Shown here: positions 50,549 through 58,535 of the stretch, piece after piece | Position numbering within the stretch: position 1 is the stretch's first letter | How the letters are laid out: each line of letters starts with the position of its first letter | Source of the DNA: Sorangium cellulosum So0157-2 | Lineage (GTDB): Bacteria; Myxococcota_A; Polyangia; Polyangiales; Polyangiaceae | Direction: 5' to 3' | Length of the DNA: 64,000 nucleotides | NCBI RefSeq assembly: GCF_000418325.1 | Contig: NC_021658.1 | Coordinates: forward strand, 2,976,001-3,040,000 | Translations under genes and position numbers: made by a program | Notes under the pieces: generated by a model | What the model was told of the DNA's origin: nothing | Seen by the model: the letters and a program-made list of their open reading frames with translations, nothing else | The model's database searches: none

Positions 50549-51254
50549 GCAGCGCATGAACATCGCGGCGCTGGACCCTGCCGATCTGGATCGTGTCGCT
50601 CTCGCTGCGCTCGCGCACATCGACAGCGGGATGTTGCTCGGGCTCGGCTCCGGGCGCACGGCCGAGGCGTTCATCCGGCGCCTCGGGGAGCGCGTCCGCG
50701 GCGGCCTCCAGATCCAGGGCGTCGCCACGTCGGAGCGCTCGGCGGCGCTCGCCCGCCGCGAGAACATCCCGATCCTGCCGTTCGAGGAGGTCGAGCGCCT
50801 CGACGTCGCCGTCGACGGCGCCGACGAGGTGGCGCCCGATCTCGGCCTCATCAAGGGCCTCGGCGGCGCGCTCCTCCGCGAGCGCGTGGTGGCCTACGAG
50901 GCCGCGCGCTTCATCATCCTCGTGACGCCCGAGAAGCTCGTCGAGAAGCTCGGCTCACGCGTCCCCGTCCCGATCGAGGTGGTGCCCTTCGCGAGCGCGT
51001 CGGCCGCGCGGCACCTGGTGGCGCTCGGGGGCAAACCGGCGATCCGCAAGAACGCGGACGGGTATCCCTTCCAGACCGACAACCACAACTGGATCCTCGA
51101 CACGGCGTTCGGCCCGATCGACGCCCCGGCGGCGCTCGACGCGCGCATCCGCAAGATCCCCGGGGTCATGGACACGGGCCTGTTCCTCGACATGGCGACG
51201 CTCGTGCTGGTGGCCGAGGCGGGCGCGGTCCGCGAGCTCCGCCGGCAGCGCTAG
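50538..51254 (+). CDS. rpiA: Ribose-5-phosphate isomerase A
   Basis: 238 residues from ATG 50538; an upstream ATG at 50502 lies inside the PLD-like gene. Motifs GLGSGRTAEAFI (phosphate-binding loop), DVAVDGADEVAPDLGLIKGL, GGALLRERVVAYEAARFIIL and KIPGVMDTGLFLDMA are diagnostic. It interconverts ribose-5-phosphate and ribulose-5-phosphate in the pentose phosphate pathway. It is the last gene of the rightward run that begins with rubrerythrin and faces argH across a strong inverted repeat. Confidence 0.95.
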   Translation: MTDEQRMNIAALDPADLDRVALAALAHIDSGMLLGLGSGRTAEAFIRRLGERVRGGLQIQGVATSERSAALARRENIPILPFEEVERLDVAVDGADEVAPDLGLIKGLGGALLRERVVAYEAARFIILVTPEKLVEKLGSRVPVPIEVVPFASASAARHLVALGGKPAIRKNADGYPFQTDNHNWILDTAFGPIDAPAALDARIRKIPGVMDTGLFLDMATLVLVAEAGAVRELRRQR

Positions 51255-51363
51255 CTCGTCGGCAGCGCCGGGCAGCCCTGCAACATCTCCCGCGCACCGC
51301 GGGCGCGGGCTCGTGATGGACGCGGCGCTAGAACACCGATCACGCCGATCGAGCGAAAGGTTA

Positions 51364-51420
51364 ACCGGCAAGACGCCAAGGACGCGAAGATAAGGATTCT
51401 CTTCTTGGCGTCTTGCCGGT
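51364..51420. terminator. Perfect 17-bp inverted repeat between rpiA and argH
   Basis: ACCGGCAAGACGCCAAG (51364-51380) is exactly complementary to CTTGGCGTCTTGCCGGT (51404-51420), with a 23-nt loop. It sits between convergent rpiA and argH and is likely a bidirectional terminator, though no T-tract follows. It shares the words CAAGACGC/GCGTCTTG with the rpsU terminator. Confidence 0.65.
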
Positions 51421-51464
51421 CCGAAATTCTGCGCTTTTCAGGCAGATTCAACCCGTTTGTCGCT

Positions 51465-52757
51465 CTAGCGCGCGTTCCGTTCCAGCCTGCGGGCCAGGTC
51501 GTCGAGCGCGAGGTTGCCCGGGGCGCCGAGCGACACGCGCGCGCGGAGGCTCGCCGCCGCGTCGCCGGCGGGGAGCGCCGCGATCTCGGCCGCGACCTTC
51601 CGGTAGGCCTCGCGGAACGGGACGCCCTGCACGGCGAGCTCGACGGCACGATCGGTCGCGAAGCACTCGGGCGTGATCGCCCGGGCCATGCGCTCGCGAT
51701 CGAAGGCGAGCCCCTCGACGAGCCGCGGCAAGAGGCGCGAGGTCGCGAGCGCCTCGTCGAGGCCGCGCATCGTGGGGCCCTTCGTGAGCTGCAGATCGCG
51801 GTGGTAGCCGGACGGGAGCGCCACGAGCGACTGCACCTCCGCGAGCGCCCCCTGCACGACGGAGCACGCCGCGCGCATGAGCTCGACCACGTCGGGGTTG
51901 CGCTTCTGCGGCATGATCGAGGAGCCGGTGGTGAACGCCTCCGGGAGCCGGATGAACGCGAGCTCGCTCATCGCGAACAGGCTGAGATCCCACGCGAGCC
52001 GGCGGCTCACGGCGACGACCTGCCACGCGGCCGCGAGGATCTGCGCCTCGATGATGCCCCGCGACGTCTGGGAGGCCAGCGGGTTCAGGGCCACGCCGGC
52101 GAACCCGAGCTCGCGCGCGACGCCGACGCGATCGAGCGGCAGGTTCACGCCGAAGCCGGCGGCGCCGCCGAGCGGGCACCGGTCGACGAGCGCCCGCGTC
52201 GCGCGGACGACGTCGACCGCGTCGGCGAGCCCCTCGACGAACGAGGCGGCCCAGTAGCCGACGGACGACGGCACCGCCCGCTGCAGGTGCGTGTAGCCGG
52301 GCATCGGCGTGTCCGCCTCGCGCCGGGCGAGATCGAGCAGCGCGCGGGCGCCGGCCGTCGCGTGCTCGGCGAGCTCGTCCAGGGCGTCGCGCTCGTAGAG
52401 GCGCATCGCGACGAGCACCTGGTCGTTGCGGCTCCGGCCGGTGTGCACCTTCTTGCCCGCGTCGCCGATGCGGGCCACCAGCGCCGCCTCGATCGCGCTG
52501 TGGCCGTCCTCGTCGTCCTCGGTGAGCCGCAGCTCGCCGGCCTCGTTCTGCGCCGTCAGCACCTCGAGCTCGCGGACGAGCGCGTCGCGCTCCGCCTCGC
52601 TGAGCACGCCGATCCGCGCGAGCCCGCGGACGTGCGCGATCGTGGCCCGCAGGTCGTAGGCGAGCAGGCGCTGATCGAGCTGCCAGTCGTCGCGCGAGGT
52701 GTACCGCAGCATTTGGGCGTCGGTCGCGCCCCCTTTGTCCCAGAGTCGTACGCTCAT
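51465..52757 (-). CDS. argH: Argininosuccinate lyase
   Basis: 430 residues, slightly shorter than the ~460 of typical bacterial ArgH. KVHTGRSRNDQVLVAMRLYE, MPGYTHLQRAVPSS (general acid/base His) and TTGSSIMPQKRNPDVVELMR (the fumarase/aspartase signature loop with the catalytic Ser) are intact. It splits argininosuccinate to arginine and fumarate, the last step of arginine synthesis. ATG 52757 follows immediately after the TGA of the upstream unknown gene, so the two are translationally coupled. Confidence 0.95.
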   Translation of the reverse strand: MSVRLWDKGGATDAQMLRYTSRDDWQLDQRLLAYDLRATIAHVRGLARIGVLSEAERDALVRELEVLTAQNEAGELRLTEDDEDGHSAIEAALVARIGDAGKKVHTGRSRNDQVLVAMRLYERDALDELAEHATAGARALLDLARREADTPMPGYTHLQRAVPSSVGYWAASFVEGLADAVDVVRATRALVDRCPLGGAAGFGVNLPLDRVGVARELGFAGVALNPLASQTSRGIIEAQILAAAWQVVAVSRRLAWDLSLFAMSELAFIRLPEAFTTGSSIMPQKRNPDVVELMRAACSVVQGALAEVQSLVALPSGYHRDLQLTKGPTMRGLDEALATSRLLPRLVEGLAFDRERMARAITPECFATDRAVELAVQGVPFREAYRKVAAEIAALPAGDAAASLRARVSLGAPGNLALDDLARRLERNAR

Positions 52758-53723
52758 TCAGCTCCCTAGGCTCTCGTCCACGAGAGCACGGATCTCCGCA
52801 AGCTTCTTCGCCTTGCCCTCATCCAACGATCGCGGCTTCGCCGCGCCGGCCGCGGGCGCGAGCTCTCGCTCGAGCTCGCGCAGCTCGTCCTCCGCCGTCC
52901 GCGCGGGCCGGCGCTTGCCGAGGCCGAGCGCGCGGGCCAGCCAGCTCCTCGACTCGCCGATCGCGTAGTCGTCCGCGGCGATCCGATCCGGGGCGGCGCG
53001 CAGCATGCGGACGAGCGCGACGTTGGAGCTCGCCCAGACCGCCGACTCGTCGAAGTGGGCGCGCGGCGTCACGTCGAGGTGCCGCGCGGCGGCCCGGTCG
53101 GGCACCTCGTGCAGCCGGCAGTAGACGGCGAGCGCGAGCGCGAGCTCGTCGACCGGCATCTTCGTCGCCGAGTGCACCTGCACGCCGCCGCAGCCCTTCG
53201 CGTACAGGTACGAGCCGTTCGTCACGAGGACGCCGAAGCCGAGCAGCACGGCGGCGAGATCCACGGCGGGATCGCGGTCCGGCGGCACGAGCGCCTCGAA
53301 GGCGCCGGCCTCGCTCAGGAACATGAACGACACGGCGCGCACGAACGCCGTGGTGAGCACCGTCGGGTTGCGGAGCTCGCCCGCGGAGAGGGCGACCCGG
53401 TAGCCGCCGTCGTCGCGCCGGGCGACCCGCTCGAGCTTCGTGTCGAGCGCCATCCCGCCGCACGCGCCGCTCGAGCAGCTCACGGTGCTGGCCTGCCCCT
53501 CCGGCGTGACCACCGCCAGCTCCACCGGCAGATCCTGGAGCCCCGCGTGCTCTTGCACTCGCAGCATCAGGGCGGCCACCGTCTTCGGCGTGCCGTCGTA
53601 GGGGTCGGGGAAGAACTCGGCCGTCGGCTGCACCAGCCCGCGCACCGGCTCGGCGCCGTGCTGGAGGAGCGTGGAGGATGTGCGAAGGATCCAGCGGATT
53701 TGCGATTCGTCCGGGAGGTCCAT
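52758..53723 (-). CDS. Hypothetical protein coupled to argH
   Basis: 321 residues, not recognised. It looks folded throughout (ESQIRWILRTSSTLLQHGAE, PKTVAALMLRVQEHAGLQDL, DLAAVLLGFGVLVTNGSYLY). A Cys/Gly cluster, VSCSSGACGG, and KGCGGVQVHS might bind a cofactor or metal. The C-terminal ~60 residues are charged (RTAEDELRELERELAP, KAKKLAEIRALVDESL). The stop codon abuts argH's ATG. Its job in arginine metabolism, if any, is unknown. It is divergent from fni with 172 bp between starts, including AT-rich sequence suited to promoters. Confidence 0.75.
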   Translation of the reverse strand: MDLPDESQIRWILRTSSTLLQHGAEPVRGLVQPTAEFFPDPYDGTPKTVAALMLRVQEHAGLQDLPVELAVVTPEGQASTVSCSSGACGGMALDTKLERVARRDDGGYRVALSAGELRNPTVLTTAFVRAVSFMFLSEAGAFEALVPPDRDPAVDLAAVLLGFGVLVTNGSYLYAKGCGGVQVHSATKMPVDELALALAVYCRLHEVPDRAAARHLDVTPRAHFDESAVWASSNVALVRMLRAAPDRIAADDYAIGESRSWLARALGLGKRRPARTAEDELRELERELAPAAGAAKPRSLDEGKAKKLAEIRALVDESLGS

Positions 53724-53895
53724 ACGGCTACTTTATGCCACGGCCGGGCGCCGGTCGCGCGGTCGCTGCAACAGGGCGGGGGCCGGCGCCCGCGACCTGC
53801 GCCGGTGCGAAGCTCCAGACGCGATTTTTGTCGATTTTTTGTCCATGCCACTTCCTTTTCGACGGCGGTCGGCGACCGCGTAAAGTTGTGCTCCC

Positions 53896-54975
53896 ATGAC
53901 GGAAGAGGCGAAGGACATCTCCGAGAGGAAAGCGGACCACATCGAGCTCTGCGCGACGGGGGATGTCGGGTTTCGGGCCAAGACCACGCTCCTGGAGCAG
54001 GTCGAGCTGATCCACGACGCGCTGCCAGAGCTCTCCCTCGACGCGATCGACACCTCGGTGCTGCTGCTGGGCAAGCGGCTCCGCGCGCCGCTCCTCATCG
54101 CGGCCATGACCGGCGGGACCGAGCGCGCGCAGGCGATCAACCGGGAGCTGTCGCAGATCGCCGAGGAGCGCGGGTACGGCTTCGGCCTCGGGAGCCAGCG
54201 GGCGATGCTCAACGGCGACGCCTCCGCCTCGTACGAGGTCCGCGAGCGCGCCCCGACGACCCTCGTCCTCGGGAACATCGGCGCCGTGCAGGCGCGGTCG
54301 CTGTCGACCGAGGCGGTCGCCGAGCTCGTGGCGCAGGTCGGCGCCGACGCGCTCTGCATCCACATGAACCCCGCGATGGAGCTGGTCCAGCCGGGCGGCG
54401 ATCGCGATTTCGCCGGCGCGCTGGAGGCGATGAGCCGGCTGGCGAACGGCCTCAGCGTGCCGGTCGTCGCGAAGGAGACCGGCTGCGGGATCGGCCCGGG
54501 GACCGCCTACCGGTTGATCCGGGCCGGCGTCCGGCACCTCGACGTCTCCGGCGCCGGGGGCACGTCGTGGGTCGCGGTCGAGACGGAGCGCGCCAGCGGC
54601 GCCGCCCGCTCCCTCGGGGAGGCCCTGCGCGAGTGGGGCGTCCCGACGGCCGCCTCGGTGCTCATCGCCCGCACCATCCGTCCCCGCTTCAAGACGGTCA
54701 TCGCGACCGGGGGCATCACCAGCGGTCTTGACATCGCGCGGGCGGTCGCGCTCGGCGCGCATGCGGCTGGGATCGCGCGTCCGGTGCTCCAGGCCTTCGT
54801 CTCGGGGGGACGGGAGGCCGCGGTGCGGTACCTGGAGAACATCGAGGCGGAGCTCCGGGCGGTCATGCTGCTCGTCGGGGCGCGCGACATCGCGTCGCTC
54901 CGGAAGACGCCTGTGCTGCTCGGCCGGGAGCTGCGCCAGTGGACCAAGTTGCTGAAGCAGATGGAGAAGGCGTAG
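53896..54975 (+). CDS. fni: Type 2 isopentenyl-diphosphate delta-isomerase
   Basis: 359 residues, the usual length for the FMN-dependent IDI-2 family. Motifs: ISERKADHIELCATGDVGF at the start, LLIAAMTGGTERAQAINREL, YGFGLGSQRAML, DALCIHMNPAMELVQPGGDR, VVAKETGCGIGP, LDVSGAGGTSW and ATGGITSGLDIARAVALGA (flavin-phosphate site). It interconverts IPP and DMAPP, the first branch of isoprenoid synthesis, and would feed carotenoids and terpenes. It is 49 kb from the terpene-like operon, so not clustered with it. Confidence 0.95.
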   Translation: MTEEAKDISERKADHIELCATGDVGFRAKTTLLEQVELIHDALPELSLDAIDTSVLLLGKRLRAPLLIAAMTGGTERAQAINRELSQIAEERGYGFGLGSQRAMLNGDASASYEVRERAPTTLVLGNIGAVQARSLSTEAVAELVAQVGADALCIHMNPAMELVQPGGDRDFAGALEAMSRLANGLSVPVVAKETGCGIGPGTAYRLIRAGVRHLDVSGAGGTSWVAVETERASGAARSLGEALREWGVPTAASVLIARTIRPRFKTVIATGGITSGLDIARAVALGAHAAGIARPVLQAFVSGGREAAVRYLENIEAELRAVMLLVGARDIASLRKTPVLLGRELRQWTKLLKQMEKA

Positions 54976-55191
54976 TCGTGGAGGCGGGGGTGGGCGGGCC
55001 GGGCGGGCGGGGGTCCGGTCTCCGAGGTAGGGCGAGCGCGCCCGAGCCGACGTCATCGATGGCGGCCGTGGCGGGCGCCCCCCCTGGGAGACGGGGGCGG
55101 GTCCGGGCGTCGCCGGCGGCCCGCGCTCGACGCTTCCGTCCGGTCAGCCCCGCATGATACGGTCCGAAGCTCTGGAGAACCCCGGGATAAA

Positions 55192-56038
55192 ATGACGGAG
55201 AAAAAAAGGGCGTCCGAGCGATCGTCCCCCCGAGGACCTGAAGAAGGAGCGTGATGCCTTCATTCAGCAGTTCTTCCGCAAGGGGGCGCAGCTGACCGAG
55301 GAGCTCCTCCGCGAGAACGAGCGCCTTCGTGACAAGATCACCGAGCTCGAATCGGAGAACGGCAAGCTGCGCGCGCACCTCGCGAGCGACTCGGCCATCC
55401 GCGACCTGCTCCGCAAGATCGAGGAGCTCGAGCAGGAGAAGCGCGATCTCGTGACGCAGTCGGTGCGGATGGTGGCGGCGTCAGACCGCTTCAACAGCCG
55501 CTACTCGGAGGCGGAGGGCGAGCTCGCGAACCTGGCGAACCTGTACGTCGCGCTCTCGCAGCTGCACGCAGCGCGCAACGTGCGCCATGTCCTCCGCAAC
55601 CTGAAGGAGCTCCTGGCGCAGTTCCTCGGGGCGGGCGCCTTCTCCGTGTACCTGGCGTCTCCTGATGGTAAGGAGCTCGTCTCGATCGCGAGCGAAGGCG
55701 TCGCCGTCGACGAGATTGCGCGCATGCCGGTGACCGAAGGCGTCGTCGGCCAGGCATTCTCGAAGGGGGAAATCTTCTTCGACGAGACCAAGGACGTCTC
55801 CAAGGGGAGCATCGAGGATCCGGCGGCAGTGATCCCGCTCGACTTCAACGGGCGCACCGTGGGTGTCATCGCGATCTTCGGCACGCTCCCGCAAAAGACG
55901 GAGTTCGTGAACGTGGACACCGAGCTCTTCAAGCTCCTCGGGGCCCAGGCCGCCCCCGCCCTCATCAACGCGCGGCTCTTCACCGACGCCGGCCGGAAGG
56001 TGCCCGGCGTCCAGGCATTCCTGGACCTGGAGGACTGA
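55192..56038 (+). CDS. Coiled-coil and GAF-domain protein; start separated by a +1 shift at A7
   Basis: The open frame that encodes the GAF domain (55196-56038) has no ATG/GTG/TTG before GTG 55451, yet the upstream codons read as good protein (EDLKKERDAFIQQFF, then heptads ENERLRDKITELESENG). ATG 55192 lies one frame away; dropping one A from the A7 run (55201-55207) joins them as MTEKKGRPSDRPPEDLKKER. The protein would be ~281 residues: a coiled coil (~20-105) and a GAF domain (LYVALSQLHAARNVRHVLRN ... GAQAAPALINARLF). The slip may be an assembly error or transcriptional slippage. A CheY-like gene follows 2 bp later, suggesting a signalling module. Confidence 0.75.
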
Positions 56039-56040
56039 TC

Positions 56041-56418
56041 ATGGCCGAGTACTCGTGTCTGATCGTTGAAGACTCGCCCATGATGCGGCAGCTCTTGGTC
56101 TTCGCGCTCGCGCGCGTGAAGAACCTCCGCGTCACCGAGGCGGATGATGGCGTCGACGGTCTCCGCAAGCTCGCCTCGACCAAGTACGACGTGATCATCA
56201 CCGACATCAACATGCCCATCATGGACGGGCTCAAGCTCGTGAAGCGCGTGCGCACCGATCCGGTCCACAAGGACACCCCGATCATCATCATCACCACCGA
56301 GGGGTCGCAGGAGGATCGCCAGCGCGCGCTGCAGCTCGGCGCGAACGCGTACATCACCAAGCCCATCCAGGCGCCGCAGGTCATCGCCAAGGTCAAGGAG
56401 CTCCTCAAGATCGACTGA
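56041..56418 (+). CDS. Single-domain response regulator (CheY-like)
   Basis: 125 residues. SCLIVEDSPMMRQLLVFALA holds the acidic pocket (Glu10, Asp11), Asp55 in DVIITDINMPIMDG is the acceptor, IIIITTEGS supplies the Thr, and AYITKPIQAPQVIAKVKELL the Lys. The ending on the receiver means that it signals by binding a partner. It begins 2 bp after the GAF gene and converges on an FHA-diguanylate cyclase gene. Confidence 0.93.
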   Translation: MAEYSCLIVEDSPMMRQLLVFALARVKNLRVTEADDGVDGLRKLASTKYDVIITDINMPIMDGLKLVKRVRTDPVHKDTPIIIITTEGSQEDRQRALQLGANAYITKPIQAPQVIAKVKELLKID

Positions 56419-56568
56419 GGTGCGGGGGCGGCGCCGCGCGCCGGAGCCGCCCCGCGCGCTCGCGGAGGCGCGGCTGCCGCGGCGATCGCCCGTGGCCGCC
56501 GAGGCGCGGCTGCCACGGCGCCCGCTCGCGGCCGCGCCGGCTGACCTGCCGCGCGCCCCTCGCCGGGC

Positions 56569-57501
56569 CTACGGCTTCGGGCCGAACTTCAGGAGCACGC
56601 GGTTGCGGCCGGTGCGCTTCGCTTCGTAGAGCGCCTCGTCGGCCGCCGCGATGAGCTGGAGCCCGGTCTGCACCGGGACCACGGGGTGCGCCGCCACGCC
56701 GACGCTGATCGTCGTGGGCACGCGGACGCCCTCGTGCTCGAAGACCGACCCCTCGATGAGCAGGCGCAGCCGCTCGCCGAGGATGCCCGCGTTCTCGAGC
56801 GCCACGCCGCGGCACAGGATGCCGAACTCCTCGCCGCCGTAGCGCGCGAACACGTCCTCGGTCCGCACCGTGTTGCTCGCGATCTTGGCGATCCGCGCAA
56901 GGACGTAGTCGCCGGCGAGGTGCCCGAACGTGTCGTTGATCCTCTTGAAGTGATCGACGTCGAACATGAGCAGCGACAGGTGCGCGCTGTGCCGCCGGGC
57001 ATAGGAGACCTCGGTCTCGAGCCGATCCAGGAAGTACTTCTTGTTGAACGCCTTCGTGAGCGCGTCGCGCAGCGCGGCGTCGTACATCTGCTGCTGAAAC
57101 GACTCGTCCAGGTGGTCGTGGTAGGTGAACTTGAGGATCGTCGTCGAGCCCAGGCGGATCTTGTCGCCGTCGTGCAGGGCGACGCGCGTCACCTGCTCGC
57201 CGTTCACCAGCGTCCCGTTCGAGCTGTTGAGATCCTCGATCAGCACCTGGCTGTCCATCTGGAGCAGGCGGGCGTGGCGCCGCGAGATGCCGTCGTCGTT
57301 CAGCCGGATCGTCGCCCCGGAGGCCCTGCCGATCACGATCTCGGCGCCCTCGACCCGGTACATCTCGCCGACGTTCGAGCCGGCGAGCACGATGAGGTAG
57401 GCGCGATCCTTCGGCGAGCGCGCCGGGAGCTCCTTCTGGAGTTCCCCAACGTTGGCCACCCGCGTGGCCTCGAAATCATCGTCGGGGGAGTAGCTGCCCA
57501 T
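56569..57501 (-). CDS. FHA-domain diguanylate cyclase
   Basis: 310 residues. FHA domain at ~35-125: EIVIGRASGATIRLNDDGIS, RRHARL and NSSNGTLVNG are the phosphothreonine-binding signatures. GGDEF domain at ~140-305: LMFDVDHFKRINDTFGHLAG and GGEEF at 222-226; an RxxD inhibitory site (RTED, 213-216) is five residues before, so product inhibition by c-di-GMP is expected. The active site is intact, so it makes c-di-GMP, presumably gated by binding a phosphorylated Ser/Thr kinase substrate through FHA. The start ATG 57501 follows a short AT-rich stretch. Confidence 0.95.
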   Translation of the reverse strand: MGSYSPDDDFEATRVANVGELQKELPARSPKDRAYLIVLAGSNVGEMYRVEGAEIVIGRASGATIRLNDDGISRRHARLLQMDSQVLIEDLNSSNGTLVNGEQVTRVALHDGDKIRLGSTTILKFTYHDHLDESFQQQMYDAALRDALTKAFNKKYFLDRLETEVSYARRHSAHLSLLMFDVDHFKRINDTFGHLAGDYVLARIAKIASNTVRTEDVFARYGGEEFGILCRGVALENAGILGERLRLLIEGSVFEHEGVRVPTTISVGVAAHPVVPVQTGLQLIAAADEALYEAKRTGRNRVLLKFGPKP

Positions 57502-57681
57502 GCTCCCCGAGGATGATCCTAAATCCTTGATATAGGTTCAAGCGGGAGGGCATGCCGCGCGCGCTGTTCCTCGCCTGGTACGATACGTGACGAGCGCCGC
57601 GCGTGCCCTGCGCGGTGTCGCGTGGCTCCGGGGCGCTCGGGTCGCTCTGGGCGCGCCCGTCGCTCCTGCGCCCCGGCGCGC

Positions 57682-58410
57682 TCAGGCCGCCCTACCGAGC
57701 GGCACCACGACCTGCTCGACCCAGAGCTCGCCCGCCCGGAGCTCGACGAACGTCGCGTCGGCGTGCCCCGCCCCGTAGGACACGGACCCGCTGCGCACAA
57801 GCTCGCCGGCGGGGCGCCCACCGACGCGCACCCGGTCGACCTCGCCCCGCATCGAGCACGGCGCCTCTCCCACCGAGCCGACGTTGATGATGCGCACGCC
57901 CCCCACCATCCGGTCGAACGGGACGTGGGAGCCACCACAGATCACGACATCCGCCGGGTCGTCGCCGAGGAGGGAGAGCACCTCCTCGTCCGTCATGTCG
58001 TGCGAGATCGGCTCCAGCGGATCCGCAGGCGAGCCGTGGACCAGGACGAGCTCGCCGCCGTCCTCGAGCGGCAGCCGGTACGTCGGGGCGAGACGCGCCA
58101 GCCGCGCCAGGATCAGCTCGCCGAGCTCGGTGCGCGTCTGGGCCAGGCGATCGAGCCGCGCCCGCTCGTGCTCGCTCCGTGGCCTGACCTTCTCGATGTC
58201 CAGCGTCGCCAGGGCGCGATCCGATACGCCCTGTACGCAAACCGCCTTGGCCTGCGTCAGCCGGCGCCACGTCTCGAGCGGCTTCGGGCCGGGAAAGCAG
58301 AGATCTCCGGCGACCAGGAGCTGGGTGTAACCTCGGCGCTCGGCGGTGGCCAGGACCGCCGCGAGCGCGTCGGCGTGGCCGTGGATATCCGAAACGCAGA
58401 GCAATCGCAC
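57682..58410 (-). CDS. Calcineurin-like metallophosphoesterase, non-canonical GNH motif
   Basis: 242 residues. SDIHGHADALAAVL (Asp8, His10) and VAGDLCFPGP (Asp36) are the first two metal-binding motifs; LVHGSPADP and CGGSHVPFDR give the histidine motifs. The usual GNH/GNC(D/E) motif reads QGVSDRAL (61-64), so the Asn ligand and His/Cys are replaced. Family members hydrolyse phosphodiesters or phosphoproteins, often with two metals. It is divergent from glnE (126 bp between starts). Confidence 0.87.
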   Translation of the reverse strand: MRLLCVSDIHGHADALAAVLATAERRGYTQLLVAGDLCFPGPKPLETWRRLTQAKAVCVQGVSDRALATLDIEKVRPRSEHERARLDRLAQTRTELGELILARLARLAPTYRLPLEDGGELVLVHGSPADPLEPISHDMTDEEVLSLLGDDPADVVICGGSHVPFDRMVGGVRIINVGSVGEAPCSMRGEVDRVRVGGRPAGELVRSGSVSYGAGHADATFVELRAGELWVEQVVVPLGRAA

Positions 58411-58535
58411 CCGGCGAGCATAGGATCGGAGGGCGACGTCGCCAAGGCGCGAGGTGACGCCTCCGGGCGATAAACTGGCGGTCGGGCGCTGCGGAACCGG
58501 CGTTCGCGACGCCAGGGTCTTGCTAGCCTCCCGCC

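Noticed and set aside
49443..51649. Minus-strand frames opposite the thioesterase, PLD-like and rpiA genes
   Set aside because: The plus strand has three overlapping, motif-supported genes; the opposite frames are low complexity.
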